Counted from the first letter of the stretch, positions 1 to 9,199 are shown. The stretch: DNA of 31,142 bases from Gnetum montanum (GCA_015680685.1 MNCI01022234.1:95833-126974), one strand, 5' to 3'. Made by a program: numbers and translations. The notes: a model not told the origin generated them from the letters alone.

Positions 1-216
1 AGGTAATAAATAACATGTAATAAAACCTATCCATGTACTGCAAGGTTTATCTACAAAGCTTGTCTTTATTGCTGTACACAACTTGCGTTCAGGTACAAAG
101 TTCACTTAGGGATTCCTACTGCGGGCACATGGAAAATATTCTATCTATGGAGTGATCAAACTGCCAGAGTTTCCCTACTTCTAGCCTAGGATTGAAATGA
201 GGGGAGTGCTGCCTCT

Positions 217-224
217 TATTTATA
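217..224 (-). promoter_or_regulatory. TATA box of element A 3' LTR
   Basis: TATAAATA on the minus strand, inside a block that is identical in the other family-A LTRs, directly downstream of the palindromic repeats. Confidence 0.6.
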
Positions 225-241
225 GATTTGGTGGCGGACCA

Positions 242-316
242 CGATATCGCGTACGCGATATTCCATGGGATGCGATATCGTGACGGCCGCGATATCGCGG
301 TGCATGCGATATCACG
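242..316. repeat. GATATCGCG palindromic repeat block, LTR A3
   Basis: Five copies of a GATAT core set in GCGATATCGCG-like palindromes, packed between the TATA box and the LTR end. The same block, with different copy number, is in the LTRs at 6541-6614, 24842-24871 and 30239-30350. Confidence 0.9.
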
Positions 317-324
317 TCTCATTA

Positions 325-668
325 GTTGTGATAAGGATGAAAAGAAGGAATTGAGATTATCAGGATATTCATCAGTAAATCCCAGTGGATCATGATATAT
401 ATATATCTATATTGTTGCCCTGTGAAATGCAATGCTGATAATTATAAAAGGAGAACAACACGTTGGTGATCCTGTACTCATCAGCAGAGATTTGTGAGCT
501 TGCTTGAGGAACGGTGCTGCTATTTTTTTCCCTTAAATTAAATAAAGGTTGTTATTAACTGCATTTGAACTCTTATTCTTTTTCTCTCAAACCTGAAATT
601 CTTGCCACTTCTCCAACTATCAAACTGCAAAAACCTTTAACCAATTTTATCATGCCAACCTGTTTCAT
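325..668 (-). other. Element A, segment between 3' LTR and intron-like element
   Basis: About 340 bases in the place where element B carries its 2.7-kb extra gene. No domain is recognisable. The polypurine tract expected directly next to the LTR is not clear here (element C has one). An ATG on the minus strand at 668 sits exactly where B and C have the start codon of the extra gene, and opens a frame of about 30 codons before a stop. A short AT microsatellite lies near 394-406. Confidence 0.5.
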
Positions 669-728
669 GAAATGGCCAAAATGTGCCAACAATTAGCAAG
701 GGTAAATTAATCACAATGTAGTTGATAC
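669..728 (-). other. Intron-like segment before ATG (element A copy)
   Basis: Aligned with the 60-nt segments at 13291-13350 and 30745-30804. The donor-like CAAG/GTAT (GT at 727-728) and the branch-like CTTGCTAAT are kept, but the AG expected just before the ATG is lost; an alternative AG lies at 660-661, inside the former start region. Confidence 0.5.
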
Positions 729-2240
729 CTTGCTTCAGTGTAATGTCCATTGGCTGAGTTGTGATATGGCTAATGCGAATTTTGGAGATATAATATTGGT
801 GACTACCCAAGGTGTAGGCATTAGGAGAAAATTGAAAAAATTGGACCAGCACCCCCATGACTGAGAGCGAACCTCCGGTAGCGAGAGAATGGAGAAAAAG
901 AATAAGGAATAAGGAAGATGGAGAAAAAGAAACAACAGTAACACCGATAAAATGGATGTCAGGGATGGAAATGAACAAAATAAAAGTTGATCGTGAACAT
1001 GTTTAAGGGAAAGAAATTAATTAATGCACCCAATAGGAATGCTAGTGGGTCCTCCCCAAAGTAGGCTCATGCCCTTAATGCCCTGACAATCCCACATTCA
1101 AAGAGTCCATAGGCTCTAGAAATGTCATTTGGAAGCAAGAGTTAAAGCCTTAACCATAAGAATTTACCAAAAAGAAAACAATGCATCAACGAAAATATGG
1201 ACCATTGATACAACTGGCAATGAGGTGGAAAATGGAGAAAGAATGATGGAAAGAAGAGAATGGAATGGATTCTCAAGAACAAGGTGGTGTACAGCCCCTT
1301 GTGTATTAATGGTTAATGTGACTTAGTAGATCTCATTCCAAATCTAGTCTCAAATAATTCACATTTAGTGACTTCACATTAATACCCTTGGCCAATCCAT
1401 CCACTTGAAGTAGCAAAAATGCTTCCACTACAAAGTCACCACCATTTCGATGAAATGTAAAGGGGAAAGAGTAGGAAGCGAGAAAGAGCCTTAGTTAGAG
1501 GGAACATGTTTGTTTAGTTCCATAACCAGTGCTTGTAGCCTAGATGATTATTTCTTCTAAGGGGTGTGCTTTGAATTCTCACTTTCTCACTTTTTCTTCT
1601 CTTTTTTTTATGTGTTTTGCGTGAGAACCACAGCATGCAAAGACTTATTATTTTTATTAGTTCAGCTTCCCGATACTAGAGCAACGTCGAAATGGTAATG
1701 AAAACCCAAGAAGAAAACAACCAAGCACCCAAGAGAATGGCTAGCACAAATGCATCAAATCCCCTTGAAGTCACACCCTTTTCAATCCTTGAGTCATTCC
1801 TTAGTTTGAGAAATGCCCAGTCACTAATTCGTTAATAGTTCTTGTTATTGAAAGAAGGGGATTGTACAGTTCCAAGCCAAGAGAGACCATAGAAATTTAT
1901 GGATGCATGGGTGATGTGGACTCATTGCCTATTATATCAAAAGAACCATACCTTAGTATCAACATTATAACTCAAAGGTAAAAACCAAAAATTATCAATC
2001 AATGGAATATAGTTCATACCATCTTTAGGAGCACTTATTAGGTGACAAACTTAACAAAATAAATAAACATACAAAGAAATGAAAGAGGATAAGCGATGTT
2101 GCAAAACAAAAACAAGAAAAATTAAAGAAATTTTTGAAACAAAAATGTGTAAAATAAAAACTTAAAAAGGAATTGAGGGCCTTGATTGATCAGCATAGGT
2201 GGCCATCTCCCCCATGACTAAGTTGGAAGGGGGAGATCTG
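729..2240 (-). other. Conserved non-coding spacer downstream of pol (element A)
   Basis: No open frame of note. It is collinear by eye with element B 13351-15130. Matching blocks are 852-880 with 13562-13590, 1046-1125 with 14083-14165, 1485-1580 with 14527-14635, and 2201-2240 with 15090-15130. It is also collinear with element C 30805-31142. Such conservation outside any reading frame suggests cis-acting functions or an unrecognised transcript. A perfect 9-bp inverted repeat sits at 2205-2213/2229-2237. Confidence 0.65.
2205..2237 (-). other. 9-bp inverted repeat with G-run at end of pol region
   Basis: ATCTCCCCC (2205-2213) pairs perfectly with GGGGGAGAT (2229-2237) around a 15-nt loop. 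The minus-strand reading contains AGTCATGGGGG, the same motif as the polypurine tract. The B copy (about 15094-15126) has lost most pairs. Confidence 0.6.
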
Positions 2241-2375
2241 AAATAATGAGTGAGGTCATCCTTTCTCCAATGTGTTATGTGCATTGACCGTTTTAGATTC
2301 ATGGTAAGGTTTAGGCTATTGCACATTAATTAGTAATTTTTTAATGGAGTGTTTGTTCAAAGTTTTTGGAAATTT

Positions 2376-3299
2376 CTAGCTTCCCCCTATTGATGTTTTC
2401 AAGTTAAGGGTTGGAAGTTGGCAACACTCTTGATCTAGTGTATCTATGCTTTTGACGTGGGCATAAGTTGTTTCCCCAGTTAGTTCCATGCATGTTGGTG
2501 AGTTGCTCTCCTGATCAGCTATCAACCACTGGGTGTTTTGTTGTTGTGTGGTTGCTACATACAAGCACTTGTGTATGTTAATTTCTTGGGCATATCGGTT
2601 GCATGCAGACAATGTTGAACAATCCTGTACGTAATGACACCCTGTATCACTGTATGTGATGCATGGAACTTTCTTTCTCTCAATCTTTCGAAAAGTGTTT
2701 TTCTTAGATATTTCCAAGGAAAGATCGTGGATTCCTAGGCATGCATTTATGGTACATAGCCATGCCCTTCCCCTTATTATTGAGAAGTCCCTTTTGTCAT
2801 TGTTTACTTGTATCACTAGGAAATTAGCTGGGTATGACCACCCACACACAGTGGTAACCATGTCCTCCACTAGTCCCAAGGGAATAGTGATGGACTGGTT
2901 ATCCAGCTCTAAGCGAATATTGCTCTTCTTTAGTGGAGGAAGGTTCTAGGATTTATACATCTCTTGTGATATTAAGTTGATTCTAGAACCTGAGTCCAGA
3001 AGAGCTTTACATGGTTCATTCCCAGTGACTTGGAGATAAATTAAAGGTCTTCCAGGATTAGATAGTTTCCTAGAAAGGTGGCCCTCCTTAATCTAGTCAA
3101 TGATGACATGTGTTAACATAACTATGTGTGTTGAGCTCTATTTTTGGTTTGAAGGGAGCTCTAAAGCCTTATTTGATGGAGAAGCATTCAGAGACTCAAC
3201 CGCTCATGGTTGTGAGAGCTTGTTTGGATTGTTGGTTCTGAAGAAAGATCTTCTCTTTGTACGGTTGTTAGAACCAGCAATGGGTTGAAGGTTCATAGC
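2376..3299 (-). pseudogene. Aspartic protease domain, element A
   Basis: Retropepsin-type protease of the Gag-Pol polyprotein, which would cleave the polyprotein in the virus-like particle. Reading from high to low coordinates, the active-site motif ALLDSGSRINLIS is at about 2970-3005 with the catalytic Asp at 2994-2996. It is followed by a stop at the codon near 2950, then an open stretch from 2879 containing PLGLVEDMV, the flap-side hydrophobic strand FLVIQV, and IRGRAWL, the family equivalent of the usual (I/L)LGRxxL motif. A C-terminal linker of about 90 residues follows, ending at a stop at 2376. This is the only protease copy in the window with an intact DSG triad. RT does not follow, unlike in B, so the gene ends at the pol deletion. 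Stops near 2950 and in the gag-protease linker mark it as dead. Confidence 0.8.
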
Positions 3300-5655
3300 T
3301 CTCGTAGCAGTGTGTTACTGCGGTTGAGTGGGAAGTTCCCCTTGCATCACTAGAGTGGGTGGTAATGGAGCTATCAGTGTGAGAGTTGCGGATGGATTTG
3401 GAGGATGGTATTTATGTGATGTGTCTCCCCTAGGAGAAGGAGTCCTATAATACTCCCAAGCTTGGTAGTGACATTGTGGTGTCATGTGACCAACAGAGTC
3501 ATGTGGAGAGATTAGCTGCTGCATGTAGTAGCCATATGGACCTGGTTGCCGGTAAGAGTATTGTTGCCTTGGTGGTGGCAACCCCCATGACTATGGGTAT
3601 TTCCATTGCTAGTGTTGCTCAATAGGTTGTGGGGAGTTCCAATTGGATAATACGTTAATGGTTGGTGGAACTTCCTTAGGTTACCTTGGGAATAAGGTAA
3701 CCATCGGGGTGCTTGCTGTTTGTTAAGTTGTGGGTTAAGTGCGTACACCCTAAACTCTTACAGATGTGAGATTACTAGGAAAAATCCCTTAGGATGATCA
3801 TACTGGCATATCTCACATCCACTGTCATTGTCCGTATCAGAATCCACAACCTCTTCGGTGATGGCCATTTTACCCTTACCTTTGTTATGTGCATGGTCTA
3901 AATCCCTCTTTTTCTTTTTGTCATAGTCACTACCTCGCTCCTTAGACTCCTCTACGATTTTGAGAACGGTTTCAAATCTACTATCTAAGGAGTCCCACAT
4001 TTGGTCTACCTTTGCTGACACTTCTATTGTTAATTTTTGGAGTAGCAAGGTTTTCCTATTCACCATCTCTTCGAGTGGTGACTCTTCCTCCTCCTCACAG
4101 AATCTCACTTCTCTTTTTCAGAGGGAAGGATCACGGTTGTACTCTTTCGCACTTTCTCTCTTATGTAGCTCCCCTTCTTCCTTAGCTACTTGCTCCAGCA
4201 ATCTATGAACCTGATGGGACCTAAGCTTCAATAGTCTCCCTTGGGCATACGTTCCAAGGGTTCTCTTGGTTTCATGCCTAAGTCCATCTACAAGATGGTG
4301 TAGTTGATCTTGTTGTGTGGAACCATGGCCTGGGCAACGATGTAACAGTGCATAGTAATGGCCCATGGCAGCATCCAAGGGTTCGTGATTTCCTTGCTTC
4401 CATCCTTGGATTTTCTTTCGTAGGTTGGACACCCAGGAGTACGTTTGATACTTATCATTAAACAGTTCTAGCATCGTACTCCACCTTCGAATGGATTCCG
4501 GTTCTAAGGACTGGTACCAGCTTTCCGCTTCTTTTACTAGTGTCCTTGGGAACAACTTTAGTTTTTGCCATTCATTCTCAATATTCTACAACGTACATGC
4601 ATCGTGAAATTCTTGTAAGTGGTTTTGAGGATCAGCGTTGTATCCCCCCTCAAATCGTGAGATATTATTCATGTCTAACCTCTTGATCCTGCTATCTTTT
4701 TGGTGCCTTGTGGGAATTCTTATGGCCTCCGTGATGTCTAACATGCTTTGGGTTGCAAGTAGGGGTTCTTCATGGTCATTTCTTTCATAGCGTCTATGAT
4801 GCCTATGTAGTTCCCTACTCTCCCTTCTTCGATGTTGTGATTCCCTAGAGTGCCCTCGTCCTCGTTCTTGACTCTCTCGTCAAGGTTTCTCACTTTGTTT
4901 ACCTTTATCCTCATCGTTAGGTTCCTTATGACTACACCCTAATACTGAAGGAGAGGGTGAATGTGATGATGAAGGTGAAGAAGAAGGAGAACCATCGCCA
5001 TGATGATGTTTCCTACCTTCTCTTCGGTGGTCTCGGCCCCGATCGTGATGGCGATTAGACTGCCCGTCCTTATCATGTATTTGTGTTCCCTCATTGAACA
5101 CTTGGTGTTCGTGGGGATCAGAACTAGGATTGTGAATCATGGAGTGAAGGTTCTGATACACCACTTCCTCACCATCTTTAGGAGGGGGAACATCGTTTTG
5201 TGGAGAACCTACTGAAATAGGTTCACCACCCTCAATTTTTCTTAAGATGGGTGGAGTGTTATGGGGTCCTTTGCCCTTCAACGATGTATAGTATCTCTCC
5301 TGTTGCAAGTCCCTTTGACATTGCGCTTTTGTGGGATGGTAGTACCTTATGTCATAATCATATGCAACGTACTCTATGCACAACTATGACATGCCTATTC
5401 ATGCAAGAGCACGAAGGAGCATGTTGGGGACTACTCAGTCTAGAGGCAACACTAGGTTACCCTCCAAGTCTCTCCAATGCAATTGTTCATCTTGATGGAG
5501 AATAAAGGTAAAGTCAGGTACATATTCATCATGATGAATATATACCACACCGAATTGTTGAGGAACTGGTGGATCTTGGTTACATGTGTTGTGCCGCCGA
5601 TTGTCTCTTGTGTTGGTCTAGGCGGTGAAGTGCTTTTGTGTGAAGAAGAAGACAT
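3300..5655 (-). pseudogene. gag, element A
   Basis: Structural polyprotein that would form the particle and bind RNA. The start at 5655 (MSSSSHK) is chosen because element B begins with the same residues, 153 nt inside its LTR. Order: an N-terminal region with a frameshift; an arginine-, histidine- and serine-rich low-complexity stretch (about 4880-5100); the capsid-like retrotransposon gag domain (about 4680-4120), with FEGGYN, then FPRTLVKEAESWYQSL and FNDKY; a charged helical segment (4108-3900); and a compact Cys-His motif GCEICQYDHPKG (about 3800-3830). The last part is rich in Pro, Gln, His and Tyr. At least four stops or frameshifts separate the open segments, so it is a pseudogene, though long parts stay open. 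Shadow frames on the plus strand have no support. Confidence 0.85.
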
Positions 5656-5783
5656 TTTAGTCTTTATCAGTGTGCTGTTTTACCATTTTCTTATTTTTCT
5701 TTTGATAAAACCTAAGGGTTCGTTCTAGCGTCCTAATGATGTGAATGATCTTCTATGTTATACGTAGTGCACAAACAACTAAG
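5656..5783 (-). other. Gag leader, element A
   Basis: Short untranslated stretch between primer-binding site and the gag ATG; the corresponding stretch in B is of similar length. Nothing else recognised. Confidence 0.6.
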
Positions 5784-5802
5784 TCCCCAGCAACAGCACC
5801 AA
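5784..5802 (-). promoter_or_regulatory. Primer-binding site (tRNA-Asp), element A
   Basis: The plus-strand bases 5784-5801 match 15 of 18 bases of the plant tRNA-Asp 3' end including CCA (TCCCCGGCAACGGCGCCA, established knowledge). All three mismatches are G to A inside a former CpG. It lies one base from the LTR end, which fixes element orientation as minus and places the 5' LTR at 5803-6621. Confidence 0.9.
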
Positions 5803-5935
5803 TGATGAGTGGCAAGGTACCCCTACACTCAACCATACGAATACGAGCATCTCACACGTGATCTGGTTGAACTCCAAGGACTAAGTGCTTATACGCCTTA
5901 ATGGAACACTTAAGGTTAATCAATCGTTGTCTTCC

Positions 5936-5979
5936 CAAGCTTACTTGTATTTTCACAGTTGTATGGTTAAGTAAGCTTG
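5936..5979 (-). other. U5 stem-loop, element A (11 bp)
   Basis: CAAGCTTACTT (5936-5946) is the exact reverse complement of 5969-5979, with a 22-nt loop. Equivalent stems with different paired bases occur at the same distance from the LTR end (about 130-150 nt) in B and C and, with two bad pairs, in D. Confidence 0.85.
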
Positions 5980-6343
5980 AGGTTTGTGATTTTTATATAT
6001 TTTATCTTTTTAATGTCTTATGCTAATAGGGAGAGGTGAAGAGAACTAAATGAATAACTTTCATTAACTATTCACTAACTAAGTTCTAATTGTCCTAGCA
6101 TCAGTATCTGTTCCCACTTGCCACACACACCCTGAACCAGTGCAATGTTGCTGGGATTACCAAATGCTACTCGTTACTGGGTTAGCAAGTGTTAAACATG
6201 TGCTTGAAGTGGTCGTGCTGAATGCACTTAACTAGGAGAGTTAAGGATTGAGAGAGATTGATTATCTAGGAAAGCATTTAAACATTTAATGAAATCCTAT
6301 TTAGCTTAGTCCACATGCTACAAGGTTTTTCAGAAAGTTCGTC

Positions 6344-6349
6344 TTTATT
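6344..6349 (-). promoter_or_regulatory. Poly(A) signal AATAAA, 5' LTR A
   Basis: AATAAA on the minus strand about 170 nt downstream of the TATA box. The same placement is seen at 30043-30048 (C), 25061-25066 (D) and 9852-9857/21991-21996 (B). Confidence 0.6.
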
Positions 6350-6516
6350 TCCATACACAAATGTGTGCTCAAGTACAATTTGGTCGAATAAAGATCTGTT
6401 CACTTGAGGACTCCTACTGTGGGCACATGGAAATTATTCTAACTCTGGAATGGTAAAACTGCTATAGTTTGGCTAAGGTCTAAGTCTAGATTCCTAAAAT
6501 AGGGAAAGCCGCCTCT

Positions 6517-6524
6517 TATTTATA
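6517..6524 (-). promoter_or_regulatory. TATA box, 5' LTR A
   Basis: TATAAATA followed by AAGAGGCGGC, conserved in all family-A LTRs. It lies only about 97 nt from the LTR 5' end, so U3 is very short. Confidence 0.7.
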
Positions 6525-6540
6525 GATGTTGCGGCGTGCT

Positions 6541-6614
6541 GCGATATCACGAACGTGATATCGTAGGGGCGGACGCAATATTGCGGATGCGATATCATGT
6601 ACACGATATCGCGG
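6541..6614. repeat. GATATCGCG palindromic repeat block, LTR A5
   Basis: Four GATATC cores and one decayed AATATT core in GCGATATC(A/G)CG contexts, filling nearly all sequence between the LTR terminus and the TATA box. Confidence 0.9.
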
Positions 6615-6621
6615 CTCATCA

Positions 6622-9199
6622 TAAACTAATATACCAAACAGAGGGGATGATCTTACTATCCTTCTAGTCTTTACTCTACTACTTGTTCCAAAATCCAAAA
6701 TCTTCTTTTGTTCTTCTTCTAATGTGTAATCAGTCTTATAATCAAGATTTTCTTTTGAGCCTTTAAAATCTTGCAAACTATTAGTCTATTTGGTCATGAA
6801 CTAAAAATAGTATCTAATGTCTTAAACCCTTCTCGCAATAAATAACTATTAGTGTGCTAGGACTATCAGACTTATGAACTTATAGAAAAAAATTTTAGCC
6901 CTACTACTAGTGCCAAAAGAACTATTGATGACCATTTGGGATTGGCGCCAATGAGCTTCTCCAAACAGGGTTTAAGTGCTCGTTGGTCTTTAGCAACACC
7001 AAGGCCCAGATACCTCCAAATAGACTCCGTAGTTATAAAACATACTAAATGTGAGTATGTGTTTGCTATTATGAATGTTGAAATGATTAGGTTATGTATG
7101 AAATTGTAATTGGCTATCATAAAAGAGATTCAACTATCTTTGTCAAATAATGTAAGTTGTTTGAGATTAATATTTTGTTTAATCACTTAGTTTATATGGT
7201 TCCTACAATACCTACTTGTAACAAATAAAATTTTACAAAAACATTTAAGCAGAATTTTATCAATCTACTGCTAATTTTCCCTAGAGAGAAATTTCCACAA
7301 GAAAACTAGAAATAGAGTGAGATTCAATTGACTTAGAACGAGAAAGAAAAGAAAGTAGATTTGTGTGAAACCTCAAATATTTAAGTAAGATAAATTGATA
7401 CGAGTAAACATCTTGCATTCAATCTATTCCTAATTCAATAACTATGAATTTTCTAAACTTTATGAGCTCAATAAATAGTTTCATAAAGATGATTTTATTA
7501 TATTACCAAAAATTGCTACATAGAAGTACAAAGTATGAGTCTCTATTTTGGCTAGTTAATAGTTGTTAAAGATTGTATTCAATAGAGTTTTCAAAAATTT
7601 GACAATTTCTTGATTGAAATACTAAAGAAATAAACTTTAAAAATAAAGAAGCTATTTTAGTCCCATCAAAGTATCCAAGATTTTCCTAGATTCTCTATGC
7701 TCAAAACAAGTAATTTTTTTAAGACATTACCATTAAATTGCTCTTGAGGCTTTTTAACAACATAAGTTCTTTTATGACAAATCTTAATAGGAGTCTAATG
7801 CTGTGCAAAAATAGAGCTATTAAAGAAACCTAAGACACATTCCAAAATTAAATGTTGTACATAATTAATGTCTTTAGCAAACCATCTTACAAGAATTCTT
7901 CAAATATCTTTTTAACTATCTTCCTCTTCTCTTCTCCTCCTTTATTTATTCTACATTAGAGCCTTTTTATAGTGGCTTTAAGTAGTTACATTAATCATGA
8001 GGAGTTAAGGATCTTACAAATATCTTAGGAATATACATTTACAACTTCCTTGGGAGTTATAACTTCCATGGAAGTTATGAGACTTTTAAGCCACATTTTG
8101 CAACTATATCCTTATGAATTATAACCCTACAAATATCAAGGAGGTCTATTTATAACCTTCATGGGAGATTATAACTTCAATTGGAATTTTTAAATTCCAA
8201 AAATTAATGTTTTATGACTATAAATTTTCCCATTTTGAAACCATAAACCTTCCCCTTTCTAGAAAAACGTTGTAATCTAAATAAACCTTGTTTCTTCATT
8301 TATAATAATTCATTTTACTTTTGAATTAAATCATTGTGAAGGTCATATGACCTTAACAAATGTGGTTGATTTTTGGCATGCCCCACATTGATGCTTATCT
8401 CCAAGGCCTTCATGCCCACTATTGTGCTACCTCCATTATGTGTGTTCTTGGTGTGTCTTGCATTCCTCATTTTTGGTTCCTATTGTTATGGCTTGGGATG
8501 GCACTTCCACCAACATCTCCTTTGGTTCTCTGGACTCATCACCACTTGGTGTTACTTAGTAACTACTACCTTCATTGTGAAGAAGAAATTATGGATTCAA
8601 GCCATACTCTAGCTTCATGGCATGCCTTGTTCTAATTTGTGGGTTCTATGCCTTGCAACCACGTAATTCCCTATAGAATGGAACTCTCATCTGTGCAGTA
8701 GGAGAGGAACTACATTTCAAACTCAAGTGCTACCATGAAAGATGCCATGAGGGATACCCTTTATTTAGGGTTCTTAGACCTTGCAAATTTTTAGTATTTA
8801 ATAGCTGCTACTTTATGGCTTTTGTTTAAAATGTTAAATTGTTGATGCTTCTAGTTTTGATTATTTTTTTAGAACACCGATTTATATAGATATGCTCCTT
8901 TACATAGTTACTAGGCTTATTCTTTTGTAAATCTAGAATTCTCATTTGTTTATGACTATACTTAGTATTTCTATAATTTTCTTTTGTGGTAGGGGTTCTT
9001 GTTTGAAATATTAATGAATTTCTGAGCAATTTTGTCTACTATTTTTTAAACACTATTTAATAAGGATTTTGTTAATTTTATGTCAAAATTATAGTCTTGC
9101 TCTTCCAATGTTTATTTCTTCACTTGGATTGGGTATTTTCCTTTTGTTTAATTTAAGATTCTTAGCTCTACAACTTAATTTTCTGCCACCATTTGAAAA
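6622..9199. other. AT-rich region between elements A and B, no recognised gene
   Basis: About 2.6 kb. Short minus-strand frames at 6776-6622 (containing YTLEEEQKKILDF) and 7120-6872 (containing YLGLGVAKDQRALKP) read like coding remnants, but I recognise neither. The first runs straight into the LTR boundary of A, so A inserted next to or into it. A plus-strand frame at 8373-8612 is rich in hydrophobic residues and could encode three membrane-spanning stretches, but nothing else supports a gene. A promoter-like patch lies at 7938-8358. Confidence 0.5.
7938..8358 (-). promoter_or_regulatory. Promoter-like patch, possible LTR of another element
   Basis: On the minus strand a segment opening TGTTAAGGTCATATGACC (from 8358) contains a perfect 16-bp palindrome (8339-8354). 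It is followed by repeated and inverted GGAAGTTATAAC-like boxes (about 8041-8180), a strong TATAAAAAGG box (7961-7971) and AATAAATAAAGG (7938-7950). This order resembles U3-R of a copia-type LTR. No second copy, primer-binding site or target duplication was found, so the identity is inference. Confidence 0.3.

Larger units (their letters stand above)
1..324 (-). repeat. 3' LTR of element A (partial, U3 and start of R)
   Basis: Matches by eye the end of the LTRs at 5803-6621 and 29485-30358: poly(A)-signal region near 66-71, TATA box at 217-224, then a block of GATATCGCG palindromes and a terminal CTCATTA (318-324), a one-base variant of the family terminus CTCATCA. The rest of the LTR lies left of the window. 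It looks closer to the LTR of element C than to the 5' LTR assigned to the same element. Confidence 0.85.
1..6621 (-). mobile_element. Element A: Ty3/gypsy LTR retrotransposon, deletion derivative (partial)
   Basis: Minus-strand element reading from its 5' LTR (5803-6621) through a primer-binding site, gag and protease to a 3' non-coding region and a 3' LTR cut by the left window edge. Gag and the protease are recognisable by motif, but nothing corresponding to RT, RNase H or integrase lies between the protease end (about 2376) and the post-pol spacer, which starts near 2240. Element B has about 3 kb of pol there. The extra 3' gene of B is also missing. A is therefore a short, probably non-autonomous relative. 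Its two LTRs are less alike than expected (see findings), so it may be a recombinant. The base next to the right LTR end starts TAAAC; the left target site is outside the window. Confidence 0.85.
5803..6621 (-). repeat. 5' LTR of element A (819 bp)
   Basis: Bounded by the 7-bp inverted termini TGATGAG (5803-5809) and CTCATCA (6615-6621). Transcription order on the minus strand: short U3 with palindromes (6614-6541), TATA box (6524-6517), AATAAA signal (6349-6344), long R/U5 with a stem-loop (5979-5936), and primer-binding site beyond 5803. By eye it is closest to solo LTR D among the LTRs in the window. Confidence 0.92.

Noticed and set aside
243-316. Palindrome array as a CRISPR-like repeat
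   Set aside because: Cores are short, irregularly spaced, lie in LTR promoters of a plant retrotransposon and have no spacers of constant size.
2656-2949. 97-codon plus-strand frame
   Set aside because: It lies antisense to the protease domain, whose motifs on the minus strand explain the openness.
3582-3592. Fourth internal polypurine-like motif in gag of A
   Set aside because: Not present at the matching position in B or E gag, so likely chance in a coding sequence.
5000-5728. Plus-strand frames over the gag N-terminus
   Set aside because: Shadows of the minus-strand gag, whose start is shared between A and B.
6930-6960. TTGGCGCCAA palindrome as a possible primer-binding site
   Set aside because: Only the first ten bases resemble the tRNA-Asp site, and no LTR end lies beside it.
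8373-8612. Hydrophobic plus-strand frame that could be a small membrane protein
   Set aside because: Only 79 codons, a second overlapping frame is equally open, and no homology, promoter or splice context supports it.
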